Shown here: positions 20,201-29,242 of the stretch, piece by piece
Numbering within the stretch: position 1 is the stretch's first letter
Layout: each line of letters starts with the position of its first letter
DNA from: Vibrio sp. SNU_ST1
Lineage (GTDB): Bacteria > Pseudomonadota > Gammaproteobacteria > Enterobacterales > Vibrionaceae
NCBI RefSeq assembly: GCF_030563405.1
Contig: NZ_CP130748.1
Location: 2,418,001-2,482,000, forward strand
Direction of reading: 5' to 3'
DNA length: 64,000 bases
The notes under the pieces: model-generated
Databases searched by the model: none
Told to the model about the DNA's origin: nothing
The model's input: only the letters and a program-made list of their open reading frames with translations
Translations under genes and position numbers: made by a program

Positions 20201-21079
20201 ATGGCTGTAAAAATTAAAACTGCTGAAGAAATTGAAAAAATGCGCGTAGCCGGCAAGCTGGCTTCTGAAATTTTAGAGATGATTGAACCTCACATCCAAG
20301 TGGGTACAACGACAGAAGAGCTTAACCAAATCTGTCACGAGTACGCTCTAGAGAGAGGCGCATACTCAGCACCACTTGATTATCACGGTTTCCCTAAGTC
20401 TATCTGTACGTCTATCAACCACATTGTATGCCACGGTATTCCAGCATCACAAGATGAGACTGGTAGCACAGGTCAATTCAAACCTGCAGTATTGAAAGAT
20501 GGCGACATTCTAAACGTTGATATCACTGTGATTGTTCCTGATGACGAAAATGCAGACCTAAGCACTCGTCCGCAAGGTTACCATGGTGACACATCTAAAA
20601 TGTTCCTTGTGGGTGAAGTGTCACCAGCAAACAAACGTCTATGCATGGTTGCTCAAGAAGCACTTTACGAAGGCATGCGTCAGGTTAAACCAGGCGTTCA
20701 GCTTGGCCAAGTTGGTACTGCTATCGAGAAGTACATCAAGACAAACAACAAGAATAACCCACGCGCTAAGTTCTCTATTGTAAAAGATTACTGTGGTCAC
20801 GGCATTGGTTCTGAGTTCCACGAAGATCCACAAGTCGTTCACTACAAAAACAGCGATCGCACAGTGCTAAAAGCAGGCATGTGTTTCACAATCGAGCCAA
20901 TGATCAATGCTGGTAAATTTGGTTGCCGTCTAGATGACGAAGATAGCTGGACAGTGTACACAGCAGACAGCAAGAACTCTGCACAGTGGGAACACACACT
21001 GGTTGTAACTGAGACAGGTTGTGAAGTCCTAACACTACGCAGCGACGATACGATTCCACGTATCATGAAGAACGCTTAG
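20201..21079 (+). CDS. map: Methionine aminopeptidase, type I
   Basis: Removes the initiator methionine from nascent proteins. The start is the ATG giving MAVKIKTAEEIEKMR; the frame stays open 31 codons upstream without family similarity. Metal ligands are in place: Asp in NVDITV near 106, Asp in HGDTSKMF near 128, His in GHGIGSEFHE near 200, Glu in TIEPM near 231 and Glu in WEHTLV near 264. At 292 residues it is longer than E. coli (264) because of two insertions, ASQDETGSTGQFKPA near 88 and a DDENADLSTRPQG stretch near 114, both in the loops around the first metal ligand. Divergent from rpsB, as in E. coli. Confidence 0.97.
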   Translation: MAVKIKTAEEIEKMRVAGKLASEILEMIEPHIQVGTTTEELNQICHEYALERGAYSAPLDYHGFPKSICTSINHIVCHGIPASQDETGSTGQFKPAVLKDGDILNVDITVIVPDDENADLSTRPQGYHGDTSKMFLVGEVSPANKRLCMVAQEALYEGMRQVKPGVQLGQVGTAIEKYIKTNNKNNPRAKFSIVKDYCGHGIGSEFHEDPQVVHYKNSDRTVLKAGMCFTIEPMINAGKFGCRLDDEDSWTVYTADSKNSAQWEHTLVVTETGCEVLTLRSDDTIPRIMKNA

Positions 21080-21111
21080 TTCAACAAACAGAGCACCTCA
21101 GACTTTTGAAA

Positions 21112-21141
21112 ATATCCTCGCATTGCCGAGGATATTTTTTT
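21112..21141 (+). terminator. Intrinsic terminator after map
   Basis: ATATCCTCG and CGAGGATAT form a perfect 9-bp stem with a 6-nt loop followed by TTTTTT, shortly after the map stop. Confidence 0.85.
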
Positions 21142-21218
21142 ATCCACTCAATTTCGATTTTGCATCAGCTTCTGTTAAATTGTTTACTATTCTCACTTGC
21201 TTGCACGGATAGCAGACT

Positions 21219-23840
21219 ATGCCTTATCAATGCCCTATTACGTTCAATGACGAACAACTTGAAATCTGCGAATTAAAAAATCAGCTCGAAATCTTCACGC
21301 AGTATCAAAAGAGTGAATTTCTAAATCATCATCCAGTTACCGATTTGGTTCTGCTGCGCTCCGAATACATGGATTTGCTTCTCAATCGTTTATGGAATCA
21401 TTTTGGATTTAGCAAACTGCCGCATATCGCACTGGTCGCTGTCGGCGGCTATGGCCGTGGTGAACTACACCCTTTATCCGATATTGATATTCTCATCGTC
21501 TCGCAAAAAACACTGCCACCAGCACTAGGTGAGAAAGTCAGTCAATTCATAACCCTACTGTGGGATTTGAAGTTAGAAGTCGGCCACGCAGTCCGTACCA
21601 TTGCCGAGTGTCTTGAGATCGGCATCGATGATTTAACCGTTGCGACCAATTTGCAAGAGTCACGTTTACTATGCGGAAGCGAAGACACCTTTCAAGAGTT
21701 AAAGCTAAAGATTCATTCCGATTCATTTTGGCCAAGTGAGACCTTCTACAAGGCGAAGATTCAAGAACAGAGAGAGCGTCACGCTCGTTATCACGACACG
21801 ACTTACAATCTAGAACCGGATATCAAATCAACTCCGGGCGGGCTCAGAGACATCCACACCCTAAGTTGGGTAGCACGTCGCCACTTCGGTGCGACTTCTT
21901 TGTTAGAAATGAGCAAGTATGGCTTTCTTACCGACGCGGAATATCGTGAACTAGTGGAGTGCCAAGACTTCTTATGGCGAGTTCGCTTTGCACTGCACAT
22001 AGAGCTGCGCCGTTATGACAACCGACTTACCTTTGCGCACCAAGCTCAAGTAGCCGAACACCTTGGTTACACTGGTGAGGGCAATCGCGGCGTAGAAATG
22101 ATGATGAAGGAGTTCTACCGAACACTTCGTCGTGTAGCTGAGCTCAACAAGATGCTGCTTAAGCTGTTTGACCAAGCAATCATTAACGGTGGTCAAACAC
22201 AAGAAGCCGAGATTCTCGACAATGACTTCCAACGTCGTGGTTCATTGATCGAAGCGCGTAAGCCAGCCCTATTCCAAGCGCGACCAGAAACGATTCTCGA
22301 TATGTTTATCCATATCGCTAATGATTCGTCTATCGAAGGGGTGAGTCCGCCAACCTTACGACAACTGCGTACGGCACGTCGCCGATTGAACCGCTTTCTG
22401 CATACCATTCCTGAAGCACGTGACAAGTTCATGGATTTGGTTCGCCACCCCAACGCACTGCACAAAGCCTTTAGCTTGATGCATAAATTGGGCGTGCTCT
22501 CGGCCTATTTGCCACAGTGGAGTCAAATTGTCGGCCAAATGCAGTTTGATCTGTTCCACGTTTACACCGTTGATGAACACAGTATCCGTCTGCTCAAGCA
22601 CATCAATCGCTTTAGTCAGATCGAAAACCACGATAAGCACCCTATCTGTTGTGAAGTCTATCCACGCGTACAGAAGAAAGAACTCCTGATCCTGGCGGCT
22701 ATCTTCCACGATATCGGCAAAGGCCGTGGTGGAGACCATTCCGAGATCGGCGCTATTGAAGCTTACTCTTTCTGTATTGAACACGGGCTATCGAAGCCTG
22801 AAGCTAAACAAGTCGCGTGGTTGGTACAAAATCACCTATTGATGTCAGTGACCGCTCAGCGCCGTGATATCTACGATCCGGATGTGATTACCGAATTCGC
22901 CAAAAAAGTTCGCGATGAAGAGTCACTAGAGCTGCTGGTTTGCTTAACTGTCGCTGATATCTGTGCAACCAACCCGGAACTATGGAACAGCTGGAAACGT
23001 ACCCTACTCGCAGAGTTATTCCATTCTACGCAGCGAGCACTGCGCCGAGGCTTGGAAAACCCAGTCGATGTTCGAGACCGTATTCGTCACAATCAACAAA
23101 TGGCATCAGCACTGCTGCGTAAAGAAGGTTTCACGGCTCGTGAAATTGAGGTGTTGTGGCAGCGTTTCAAAGCTGACTATTTCTTGCGTCATACACACTC
23201 TCAAATCGCATGGCACTGTGAACACTTACTTCGCTTAGAAGATCCGAGTCAACCTTTAGTGCTTATCAGCCAAAAAGCGACACGTGGCGGCACAGAGGTA
23301 TTCGTTTACTGTAAAGACCAAGCGGCACTTTTTGCGACCGTGGTTGCCGAGCTCGATAGACGCAACTTTAACGTTCATGACGCACAAGTCATGGTCAGTA
23401 AAGATGGCCACGTTTTGGATACCTTTATCGTACTGGATCAGCACGGTGAAGCGATTGATGAAGCAAGACACAAAGCCGTTGCGAAACATCTAACTCATGT
23501 TCTGGCGGATGGCCGTCCAACTAAGATTAAGACACGTCGCACGCCTCGAAACTTACAGCATTTCAAGGTAAAAACTCGGGTTGAGTTCCTACCAACTAAG
23601 AGCAAGAAGCGCACCTTGATGGAGTTGAGAGCTCTTGATACTCCAGGGTTGTTGGCTCAAGTCGGTGCAACCTTTGCTGAGTTAGACATCAATTTGCACG
23701 GCGCTAAAATTACCACCATCGGCGAACGTGCAGAAGATTTGTTTATTCTGACCAGTGACGCGGGAGGAAGGTTGTCTGAAGAACAAGAACAAGCCTTAAG
23801 AGAAAGATTAACTGAGCACGTTTCGGAACTCGCGCCTTAG
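21219..23840 (+). CDS. glnD: Bifunctional uridylyltransferase/uridylyl-removing enzyme
   Basis: Senses glutamine and adds or removes UMP on PII proteins, setting the nitrogen response. The 873-residue protein has the nucleotidyltransferase motif GGYGRGELHPLSDIDIL (about 75-92), an HD domain with FHDIGKGRGGDHS near 497 for the uridylyl-removing activity, and two C-terminal ACT domains (from about 685 and 795) for glutamine sensing. The length is close to E. coli (890). It follows map in the same direction as in E. coli, with its own upstream space of 140 bases. Confidence 0.97.
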   Translation: MPYQCPITFNDEQLEICELKNQLEIFTQYQKSEFLNHHPVTDLVLLRSEYMDLLLNRLWNHFGFSKLPHIALVAVGGYGRGELHPLSDIDILIVSQKTLPPALGEKVSQFITLLWDLKLEVGHAVRTIAECLEIGIDDLTVATNLQESRLLCGSEDTFQELKLKIHSDSFWPSETFYKAKIQEQRERHARYHDTTYNLEPDIKSTPGGLRDIHTLSWVARRHFGATSLLEMSKYGFLTDAEYRELVECQDFLWRVRFALHIELRRYDNRLTFAHQAQVAEHLGYTGEGNRGVEMMMKEFYRTLRRVAELNKMLLKLFDQAIINGGQTQEAEILDNDFQRRGSLIEARKPALFQARPETILDMFIHIANDSSIEGVSPPTLRQLRTARRRLNRFLHTIPEARDKFMDLVRHPNALHKAFSLMHKLGVLSAYLPQWSQIVGQMQFDLFHVYTVDEHSIRLLKHINRFSQIENHDKHPICCEVYPRVQKKELLILAAIFHDIGKGRGGDHSEIGAIEAYSFCIEHGLSKPEAKQVAWLVQNHLLMSVTAQRRDIYDPDVITEFAKKVRDEESLELLVCLTVADICATNPELWNSWKRTLLAELFHSTQRALRRGLENPVDVRDRIRHNQQMASALLRKEGFTAREIEVLWQRFKADYFLRHTHSQIAWHCEHLLRLEDPSQPLVLISQKATRGGTEVFVYCKDQAALFATVVAELDRRNFNVHDAQVMVSKDGHVLDTFIVLDQHGEAIDEARHKAVAKHLTHVLADGRPTKIKTRRTPRNLQHFKVKTRVEFLPTKSKKRTLMELRALDTPGLLAQVGATFAELDINLHGAKITTIGERAEDLFILTSDAGGRLSEEQEQALRERLTEHVSELAP

Positions 23841-24058
23841 AAAGCTAATTTAGAGCTAGAAGTAAGTTGTGACTAGGAAACAAGTTTAGCTCTAGGAGCT
23901 GCTTTAATAGCCAAATAAGTGTGGGTAAAGGTAGAGAGCGATCTTGCCCACAACTTACAATCAATTCACAGATATCAACTATCTAGCTCGTCGTTAGGCT
24001 GCTACATTGATCAAGTCAATTACATAAAAGTATTACATTCATAACCTAGAGGTCGCTT

Positions 24059-24442
24059 ATGTATCCAAACCTCACTGGCTTAGGTATCCACGAACCTAAA
24101 CAGATTGAACGTTACTCCCTTCGCCAAGAAGCGCACAAAGATATCCTGAAGATTTACTTTCGTAAGCAGAAAGGTGAACTGTTCGCGAAAAGCGTTAAGT
24201 TTAAGTACCCACGACAAGTAAAAAGTGTGCTTGTTAGCGGCGGCAATAATCAATACAAAGAAGTGACAGAGATTAACCGCAACCTCACTCTTGTGATTGA
24301 TGAACTCAACAAGATCACCAAACCGGCACCAACGTCTGAGGTGGATGTGAAGCAGAAGATCCTTACTGACTTACGCCATCTAGAAAAAGTGGTATCAAGC
24401 AAGATCGCAGAGATCGAGGCTGATCTAGAAAAGCTAAAATGA
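24059..24442 (+). CDS. yaeH: UPF0325 (DUF3461) family protein YaeH
   Basis: Conserved gammaproteobacterial protein of unknown function, 127 residues. It matches E. coli YaeH through [28 protein letters not shown] and the C-terminal EIEADLEKL. It is predicted soluble and charged, with a helical C-terminal third ([17 protein letters not shown]). In E. coli yaeH lies near glnD as well, so the neighbourhood is conserved. A good intrinsic terminator follows. Confidence 0.9.
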   Translation: MYPNLTGLGIHEPKQIERYSLRQEAHKDILKIYFRKQKGELFAKSVKFKYPRQVKSVLVSGGNNQYKEVTEINRNLTLVIDELNKITKPAPTSEVDVKQKILTDLRHLEKVVSSKIAEIEADLEKLK

Positions 24443-24516
24443 TCCCGCGATAAACTGTCAGCGATTAACTATTAACTAACCAACATTAGTTATGCCGTGA
24501 AGGTCGCACAGACATC

Positions 24517-24551
24517 AAAAAGGGCTGATATCACTATCAGCCCTTTTTTTA
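24517..24551. terminator. Bidirectional terminator between yaeH and truC
   Basis: AGGGCTGATA and TATCAGCCCT form a perfect 10-bp stem with a 4-nt loop, flanked by A and T runs. It would stop yaeH transcription from the left and truC transcription from the right. Confidence 0.88.
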
Positions 24552-24601
24552 TTCTATTTTCTCTATTCACTTAGACTCGCGATTGCTTAAACACGCGTGA
24601 C

Positions 24602-25351
24602 TTACTTCGACAAGCTAGTTTGAGCATCGATTAAGTGAGTATCCCACTCAAAGGTTTCAAACAACCTTAACCAAGTTTCATCTAGGCTGGCCTTCATCAC
24701 TAACTCTTTTTTAGTGAAAGGATGAATGAAACGCAATTCAGAAGCATGCAGCAACAGACGGTGTGAGTCTAAATCATCACGAAACAGTCGGTTATGCTTA
24801 CCATCACCATGCGAAGTATCGCCAACGATTGGGTGTCTTAGGTGAGCCATGTGACGACGCAGCTGATGTTTACGCCCTGTCTTTGGCATCATCTCAACTA
24901 AACAGTAACGACTGGTAGGAAAACGACCTGTTGAATACGGCACTTCGACTTTCGCTAACGGCTCGTAAACGGTGACGGCCTCTTGTGGTTCTTTATCTTC
25001 TTTCGCGAACTTATCGGCGATCTTATCCAACTCGACCTTGAGTGCGTAATCGAGCGTATCGCCCTCTTCTATCCAACCACGCACAATCGCATGATAGGTT
25101 TTTTGCATCTCATTGTTGGCGAACATCGGCATCACCTCAGAGGCAACCTCACTCGACAGTGCAAACACCAATACGCCAGACGTTGGACGGTCTAAACGAT
25201 GCAGAGGAAAGACATGCTGACCAATTTGGTCGCGCAGAGTCTGCATAACAAATTGAGTCTCGTGTTTATCCAACCATGAGCGATGCACTAGCATACCCGC
25301 AGGCTTATTCACCGCGACAAAATACTCATCTTGATAAATGATCTCTAACAT
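24602..25351 (-). CDS. truC: tRNA pseudouridine(65) synthase
   Basis: Makes pseudouridine at position 65 of certain tRNAs. Starting at the ATG that overlaps the yqcC stop by one base (TAATG), it has 249 residues beginning MLEIIYQDEYFVAVNKPAGM. The RluA-family active site HRLDRPTSGVLVF with the catalytic Asp is near residue 54. The motifs GRKHQLRRHMAHLRHPIVGD and LLLHASELRF follow. It forms a coupled pair with yqcC, as in E. coli. An ATG three codons earlier is possible. Confidence 0.95.
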   Translation of the reverse strand: MLEIIYQDEYFVAVNKPAGMLVHRSWLDKHETQFVMQTLRDQIGQHVFPLHRLDRPTSGVLVFALSSEVASEVMPMFANNEMQKTYHAIVRGWIEEGDTLDYALKVELDKIADKFAKEDKEPQEAVTVYEPLAKVEVPYSTGRFPTSRYCLVEMMPKTGRKHQLRRHMAHLRHPIVGDTSHGDGKHNRLFRDDLDSHRLLLHASELRFIHPFTKKELVMKASLDETWLRLFETFEWDTHLIDAQTSLSK

Positions 25352-25665
25352 TACACGCATACCTCATCAATGCTCTGAATCGTCACTAGCAATTCCGCTT
25401 TCTCTGCCTCATTTTTCCACACTTCGCCAAAATAAGGATGAATAGCAAAGCCTTTAGGTAGGCTCATTTGGGCATCCATCATTGCATTGATCTTAACGAT
25501 GAAGATCCACTGCAACCACTCTTCAGGTTGTAGCGAATCAATCGCGAAAGGTTCAACGCTCGCCAGAGCTTCATCCGAAGGCGGAAGAGCACTCCATAGA
25601 GAACATTGGCGCATTTGTTGTTCTAATTGTTGAAGTAAAAGAGGTAACTTTGTGGCTGCTGTCAT
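25351..25665 (-). CDS. yqcC: YqcC family protein (DUF446)
   Basis: Small helical protein of unknown function, 104 residues, with WLQWIFIVKINAMMDAQMSLPKGFAIHPYF typical of the DUF446 family. It is translationally coupled to truC downstream. In E. coli yqcC-truC lies beside csrB, and here the CsrB RNA is only 2.1 kb away, which supports orthology. Confidence 0.9.
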   Translation of the reverse strand: MTAATKLPLLLQQLEQQMRQCSLWSALPPSDEALASVEPFAIDSLQPEEWLQWIFIVKINAMMDAQMSLPKGFAIHPYFGEVWKNEAEKAELLVTIQSIDEVCV

Positions 25666-25752
25666 TTTTCACCAAGTTATTTATCTAGTGACCTTGAAAT
25701 TGGGGCATAGAGTACCATCTATTTAGGAAAGAAAGTTAGGAGCTTTATTACT

Positions 25753-26793
25753 ATGGAAACGATTCACACGCTCACTCAGTTGCTAAAGAATAGCGGTTGC
25801 CAATACGATATCTACGACCTCGGTCGTCGCATTCAGAAGATCGACAACACCCTATTCTCTGATGTTGAGCAGGGGAAACAGCCATACCCGTTTCCACTTC
25901 AAAAACAAGCTCACTTAGCGATTAGCTACTGGAACGAACACAAGCAGCCTTGGATCTGGTTCCTAAAATTCAAACTCGATGAAAGAGGCCTACTGCATCA
26001 AGGAGATGTGGGGAATTTTCTTAAGTTTGTTATCGAAGCAATGGGCACGCGTTTGAACGGTGATATCAGCGAAGAGCAACAACAAAAGCTGTCAAACAAC
26101 CCTTATACCTTCAAACCTTCTGAAGACAAAATGGCCGTATTCCATAGCCAAGTAAGAGCAGGTTTAGACCTTGCGACGAGCCAATATTACGAGCACGCTC
26201 AGCATTACTTCACGGGTGAGCTTGGTTGGGATAACTGGAAAACGGTTGGACTACAAGGCATCACAGACATGTGTGCTCGCCTAGGCAGCCAACAAAACGG
26301 TGTTGCGATTCGTAAAGCCATCAATAAGCTGCCATCAGAACCGCTATACGCGACGTTAGGTGCGCTTGAGCATACACAAATCAATGACAAACTCGCGCAA
26401 CGCTTACAAGAACTTGCAGAGAATGAAATCGCAAGCAAAGAGCCTGATTTGTTCTTACTTTCAGCTTTGGTTCGTGCCCTTTCCGGTGCAGAACAAGGGA
26501 TCGCGAATAACATCATTAACCAAGTTCTCGCTAGTCCACGCTTAAGCCACCAAGAGGTGTTAATTGGTTTGGCTGGTCGCAGTTGGCACGCACTACAAGA
26601 TCCAGCGATAGCTGAGCAATTCTTGTTGCGCCTCGCACAAACGGGGAACCAAAACTTGTTCAATCAGTTATTTGCAGATTTAGTAATGATTCCAACTCTG
26701 AGAATGGTATTTTTACCGCTACTGAACTCAAACCCATCACCAGAACTTGCAAACGCACTGGTCGAACTGCAACAAGCGGCCAAAGCTAAATAA
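25753..26793 (+). CDS. DUF3549 family protein
   Basis: 346-residue cytoplasmic protein of unknown function that I recognise as the DUF3549 family of vibrios and relatives. The N-terminus METIHTLTQLLKNSG and the motif YDLGRRIQKID are characteristic. The sequence is rich in helices, with alternating Leu/Ala segments from 150 onward, suggesting a helical-repeat structure. No signal peptide or membrane segment is seen. It is divergent from yqcC-truC and followed by a DUF3301 gene; no function can be inferred from this context. Confidence 0.85.
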   Translation: METIHTLTQLLKNSGCQYDIYDLGRRIQKIDNTLFSDVEQGKQPYPFPLQKQAHLAISYWNEHKQPWIWFLKFKLDERGLLHQGDVGNFLKFVIEAMGTRLNGDISEEQQQKLSNNPYTFKPSEDKMAVFHSQVRAGLDLATSQYYEHAQHYFTGELGWDNWKTVGLQGITDMCARLGSQQNGVAIRKAINKLPSEPLYATLGALEHTQINDKLAQRLQELAENEIASKEPDLFLLSALVRALSGAEQGIANNIINQVLASPRLSHQEVLIGLAGRSWHALQDPAIAEQFLLRLAQTGNQNLFNQLFADLVMIPTLRMVFLPLLNSNPSPELANALVELQQAAKAK

Positions 26794-26880
26794 GCTCACA
26801 AAGAGATACACTCTGTAGCTCATCAAAATGCGCAGCTATCACAATTGGAATGAAGAGATAAAAAAGGAAGTATGGATTAA

Positions 26881-27189
26881 ATGATAGATAACTTATTGGC
26901 TATTTTGTTTCTGTGCTTCTTTTGCTTTCTGTTTTGGCAGCAGCGCAGGCAATCCGAGCTTGCGAAGGCTGCCATTGCGAGAAAGTGTAAAGAGCTAGAC
27001 CTACAATTATTAAGTGTCGCTTTCAGTGGTCATAAGCTTAAGATGCGCCATGAGTTAACCACTATTTGGCGCTGGCATACTGTGTACCAATTTGAATTTT
27101 CAGCGTTAGGTGATGACCTATACCAAGGTAAACTGACCATGGTTGGCTTCCGCTCTATGCAGTTTGAGCTACAGCCTCATAGAATGTAA
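26881..27189 (+). CDS. DUF3301 family membrane protein
   Basis: 102-residue protein with one N-terminal membrane segment (about 4-20: LLAILFLCFFCFLFW) and a cytoplasmic part with KCKELDLQLLSVAF and WRWHTVYQFEFSALGD, as in the DUF3301 family. The function is unknown. It lies 87 bases after the DUF3549 gene and is probably cotranscribed. Its 3' end overlaps the convergent GNAT gene by 35 bases. Confidence 0.85.
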   Translation: MIDNLLAILFLCFFCFLFWQQRRQSELAKAAIARKCKELDLQLLSVAFSGHKLKMRHELTTIWRWHTVYQFEFSALGDDLYQGKLTMVGFRSMQFELQPHRM

Positions 27190-27673
27190 CGTCGCAGTGC
27201 GCGTTATAGCTATATTCATGATAAGGGCCAAACGAATCTTGTTTGGTTTCCTTAAATTCAAATCCTAGTTTTTCTAATAACTTAATCGATGGGTTGTGGC
27301 CGATATTCACAGTCGCAACAACATTCGTTAGGCGCTCTTCAAAACACACCAAACTTAAAAATGGTTTTAGCACCTCACTAGCAAAGCCGTGATTCCAATA
27401 CTCTTTATCCAAAATAAAGCCAAGCTCATGCCTACCCTCTTCTGATGAAATAAAGACATGTCCAAGATATTCACGGGTTTGGTTGTGGATGATAGCGCGG
27501 CAGAAGCCGACGTTGTCTTGCAGTATCTCTTGAAATAAGAGCTTCGCAGAGGCAATAGAGTGCGGCCCATTCATTTCAGAACGATTAACGGGGCAGCAAT
27601 TCAACTTGATAAAGTCGTGTTGTAGCTGTTCGGTATAAGGTACCAACAGCGTTCTTGAGGTTGCTATCGTCAT
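27155..27673 (-). CDS. GNAT family N-acetyltransferase
   Basis: 172-residue acetyltransferase of the RimJ/RimL-like (Acetyltransf_3) type. The core has ELGFILDKEYWNHGFASEVL, corresponding to the acetyl-CoA-binding strand-helix, and NIGHNPSIKLLEKLGFEF, the usual C-terminal motif. The substrate cannot be inferred. It is convergent with and overlaps the DUF3301 gene, and it lies just downstream of the CsrB RNA on the same strand, separated by the CsrB terminator. Confidence 0.85.
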   Translation of the reverse strand: MTIATSRTLLVPYTEQLQHDFIKLNCCPVNRSEMNGPHSIASAKLLFQEILQDNVGFCRAIIHNQTREYLGHVFISSEEGRHELGFILDKEYWNHGFASEVLKPFLSLVCFEERLTNVVATVNIGHNPSIKLLEKLGFEFKETKQDSFGPYHEYSYNAHCDVTFYEAVAQTA

Positions 27674-27775
27674 AAAACACTCCTTGTGTTGACCATTAGC
27701 AGAAAAGCGGATGTCGCGATCTTACATAAAAGCTCCTGAATTAAAGAGCCCCCTAGATAGAAGATAAGCCTCAGA

Positions 27776-28188
27776 TAAAGAAAAGCCCCGACACCGAAGT
27801 GTCAGGGCTAGGGTCTTACTCGCAGCAGTCCGGCTACTAATTAATGCTCCATGCATCATCCATAATAGTGGCTGTAATCCTTCAGCTCTTTCCTTTACTT
27901 CGCCGTCCTAGCGGTGTCCAATCATCCTGAAAGCTAACAATCCTAGTTAGCGCACATCACTTGTTCCGTGAGCGGTGTCCTTTACATCGTCCTGATGCTA
28001 ATCCAACCCTTTAATCCTAAAGGTGTCCATTGTCATTCCGTTGCAGCTAACTTCCTGTTAACTGACTGTATCCCTACAATGTCCTTACGCTCCATGCTTG
28101 ACTACTCAATCCTAAGTAACCAAATCTTCATCCTGAAGATAACCAAATCCTTGGTGCTTTCCTGTTCCGTGTCAGAATCCTTCCGACA
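27776..28188 (-). ncRNA. csrB: CsrB-family regulatory RNA (CsrA-sequestering)
   Basis: On the minus strand, about 410 nt contain about 27 GGA triplets by my count, many as AGGA in hairpin-like contexts, where about six would be expected by chance. GGA is the CsrA binding motif, so this RNA should titrate the translational regulator CsrA. It ends in a strong intrinsic terminator at 27784-27809. A -10-like TAAATT at 28195-28200 and TTGTCC at 28217-28222 precede it, and a GacA/VarA-type box lies about 160 bases upstream of the start. In E. coli csrB lies between yqcC and syd, and yqcC is nearby here. Vibrios usually carry several CsrB copies; which one this is cannot be told. Confidence 0.93.
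27780..27810 (-). terminator. Terminator of csrB
   Basis: AGCCCTGACAC and GTGTCGGGGCT pair with one wobble around a CGAA/TTCG tetraloop, followed on the minus strand by TTTTCTTT. Confidence 0.9.
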
Positions 28189-28194
28189 AGGTTT

Positions 28195-28222
28195 AATTTA
28201 CGCGATTTACGATTTGGGACAA
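28195..28222 (-). promoter_or_regulatory. Probable csrB promoter
   Basis: On the minus strand TTGTCC (28217-28222) and TAAATT (28195-28200) are spaced by 16 bases. The start would be near 28188. The exact +1 is inferred from spacing only. Confidence 0.55.
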
Positions 28223-28345
28223 TAGATTTGCATCACACTTTGAATTCATAAAAGTTGTTAATTATATAAAACAACAAAAAATCAACCACTTAATCATATG
28301 CACCTCAATCTCTCTAGCGATGTATTCGTGTTATCTCACAGCCTT

Positions 28346-28363
28346 TGTAAGAGATCTCTCACA
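28346..28363. promoter_or_regulatory. GacA/UvrY/VarA-type upstream activating sequence
   Basis: TGTAAGAGATCTCTCACA matches the 18-bp GacA box (TGTAAG, six bases, CTTACA) with a single mismatch. It lies about 160 bases upstream of the inferred csrB start, the distance usual for UvrY or GacA activation of Csr/Rsm RNAs. VarA is the vibrio ortholog. Confidence 0.85.
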
Positions 28364-28440
28364 AGCCATGGGATGTTTTATGATTCGCTATCATCCACCG
28401 GAGCGAGTAAAATGACCAAAGACTAAAAATGGAGGTCAAC

Positions 28441-28725
28441 ATGCTGACAAAAGATGTGTCTGAAGAGTTGAAATCAGTGCTTGAAGGACTGCAAGCACAA
28501 GGTAAAGAGCCGACCGTTGCGTTAGTGAAAGCTCGTATGAGTACATCGGTTCCGATGCCCGCTTTAATCACAACTATCAAGAGCTGGAAAAGCGCGAATC
28601 GCGTTCCTAAAGTTGAAGTCGCGACACAAGAAGAGCCAGCACTCGATCGTGTTAGCCAACTGGAAAAGCAAATCCTAGAACTTACTGCTCGTGTTGCCAC
28701 GCTTGAAGCCAAATTAACTGAGTAA
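28441..28725 (+). CDS. Small protein with C-terminal coiled coil, function unknown
   Basis: 94 residues starting at the ATG preceded by GGAGG with six bases of spacing; an upstream in-frame start would add four residues over that site. The N-terminal two thirds (about 4-60) resembles a small helix-turn-helix-like fold: VSEELKSVLEGLQAQGKEP, VALVKARM and ALITTIKSWK. The last 30 residues (VSQLEKQILELTARVATLEAKLTE) form clear leucine-spaced heptads, likely a dimerising coiled coil. The arrangement resembles KfrA-type DNA-binding proteins, but that is only a guess. It is divergent from csrB, and the GacA-type box lies between them. Confidence 0.75.
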   Translation: MLTKDVSEELKSVLEGLQAQGKEPTVALVKARMSTSVPMPALITTIKSWKSANRVPKVEVATQEEPALDRVSQLEKQILELTARVATLEAKLTE

Positions 28726-28798
28726 TAAGTTAACTGAACAATAAGTTAACCGAGCAGTACGTTGACAGATAAATAAGCTAACAGAGAAATAGAACACT

Positions 28799-29242
28799 AT
28801 GAAAATATGGGTTGATGCGGACGCTTGTCCTAAGGTTATCCGAGAAACAATCGTACGCGCAACTGAGCGCACTGGGGTTGAATGTACCTTTGTGGCAAAC
28901 CATTTGGTTCCCGTTCCTAAACGCAATAACATCCACTCAATTCAAGTGCCGAGCGGATTTGATATTGCAGATGATGAAATCGTAAAACGCACTGAACCCG
29001 GTGATCTCGTGATTACATCCGATATCCCTCTCGCCGATGAAGTGATCACCAAAGGTGGTCAAGCACTCAGCTCTCGTGGCGAGCTCTACACCAAAGAAAC
29101 CATCAAAGCGCGCCTCAACATTCGTGACTTTATGGATACCATGCGTTCAAGCGGCATCCAAACGGGTGGACCAAGCGCCCTTTCTCAAACCGACCGTCGT
29201 GAGTTCGCAAACCACCTCGATCGCCTGCTAGCAAAGCGTTAA
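28799..29242 (+). CDS. yaiI: YaiI/YqxD family protein (UPF0178)
   Basis: 147-residue protein of the DUF188 family, whose fold is PIN-like; the biochemical function is not established. Characteristic features are the N-terminal [16 protein letters not shown], the TSDIPLADE segment near 80, and the C-terminal [19 protein letters not shown]. The acidic residues are placed as in PIN nucleases (DADA near 5-8, TSDIPLAD near 77-84). It lies 73 bases after the coiled-coil protein gene and may share its transcript. Confidence 0.9.
   Translation: MKIWVDADACPKVIRETIVRATERTGVECTFVANHLVPVPKRNNIHSIQVPSGFDIADDEIVKRTEPGDLVITSDIPLADEVITKGGQALSSRGELYTKETIKARLNIRDFMDTMRSSGIQTGGPSALSQTDRREFANHLDRLLAKR

Noticed and set aside
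22356..22784. A 142-codon minus-strand ORF in glnD
   Set aside because: Antisense to the HD domain region of an intact glnD.
27968..28225. An 85-codon plus-strand ORF
   Set aside because: It lies antisense within the CsrB RNA, has no family similarity and no good ribosome binding site.
28359..28712. A 117-codon minus-strand ORF rich in serine
   Set aside because: It is the shadow of the coiled-coil protein gene on the other strand; that gene has GGAGG and clear heptads.
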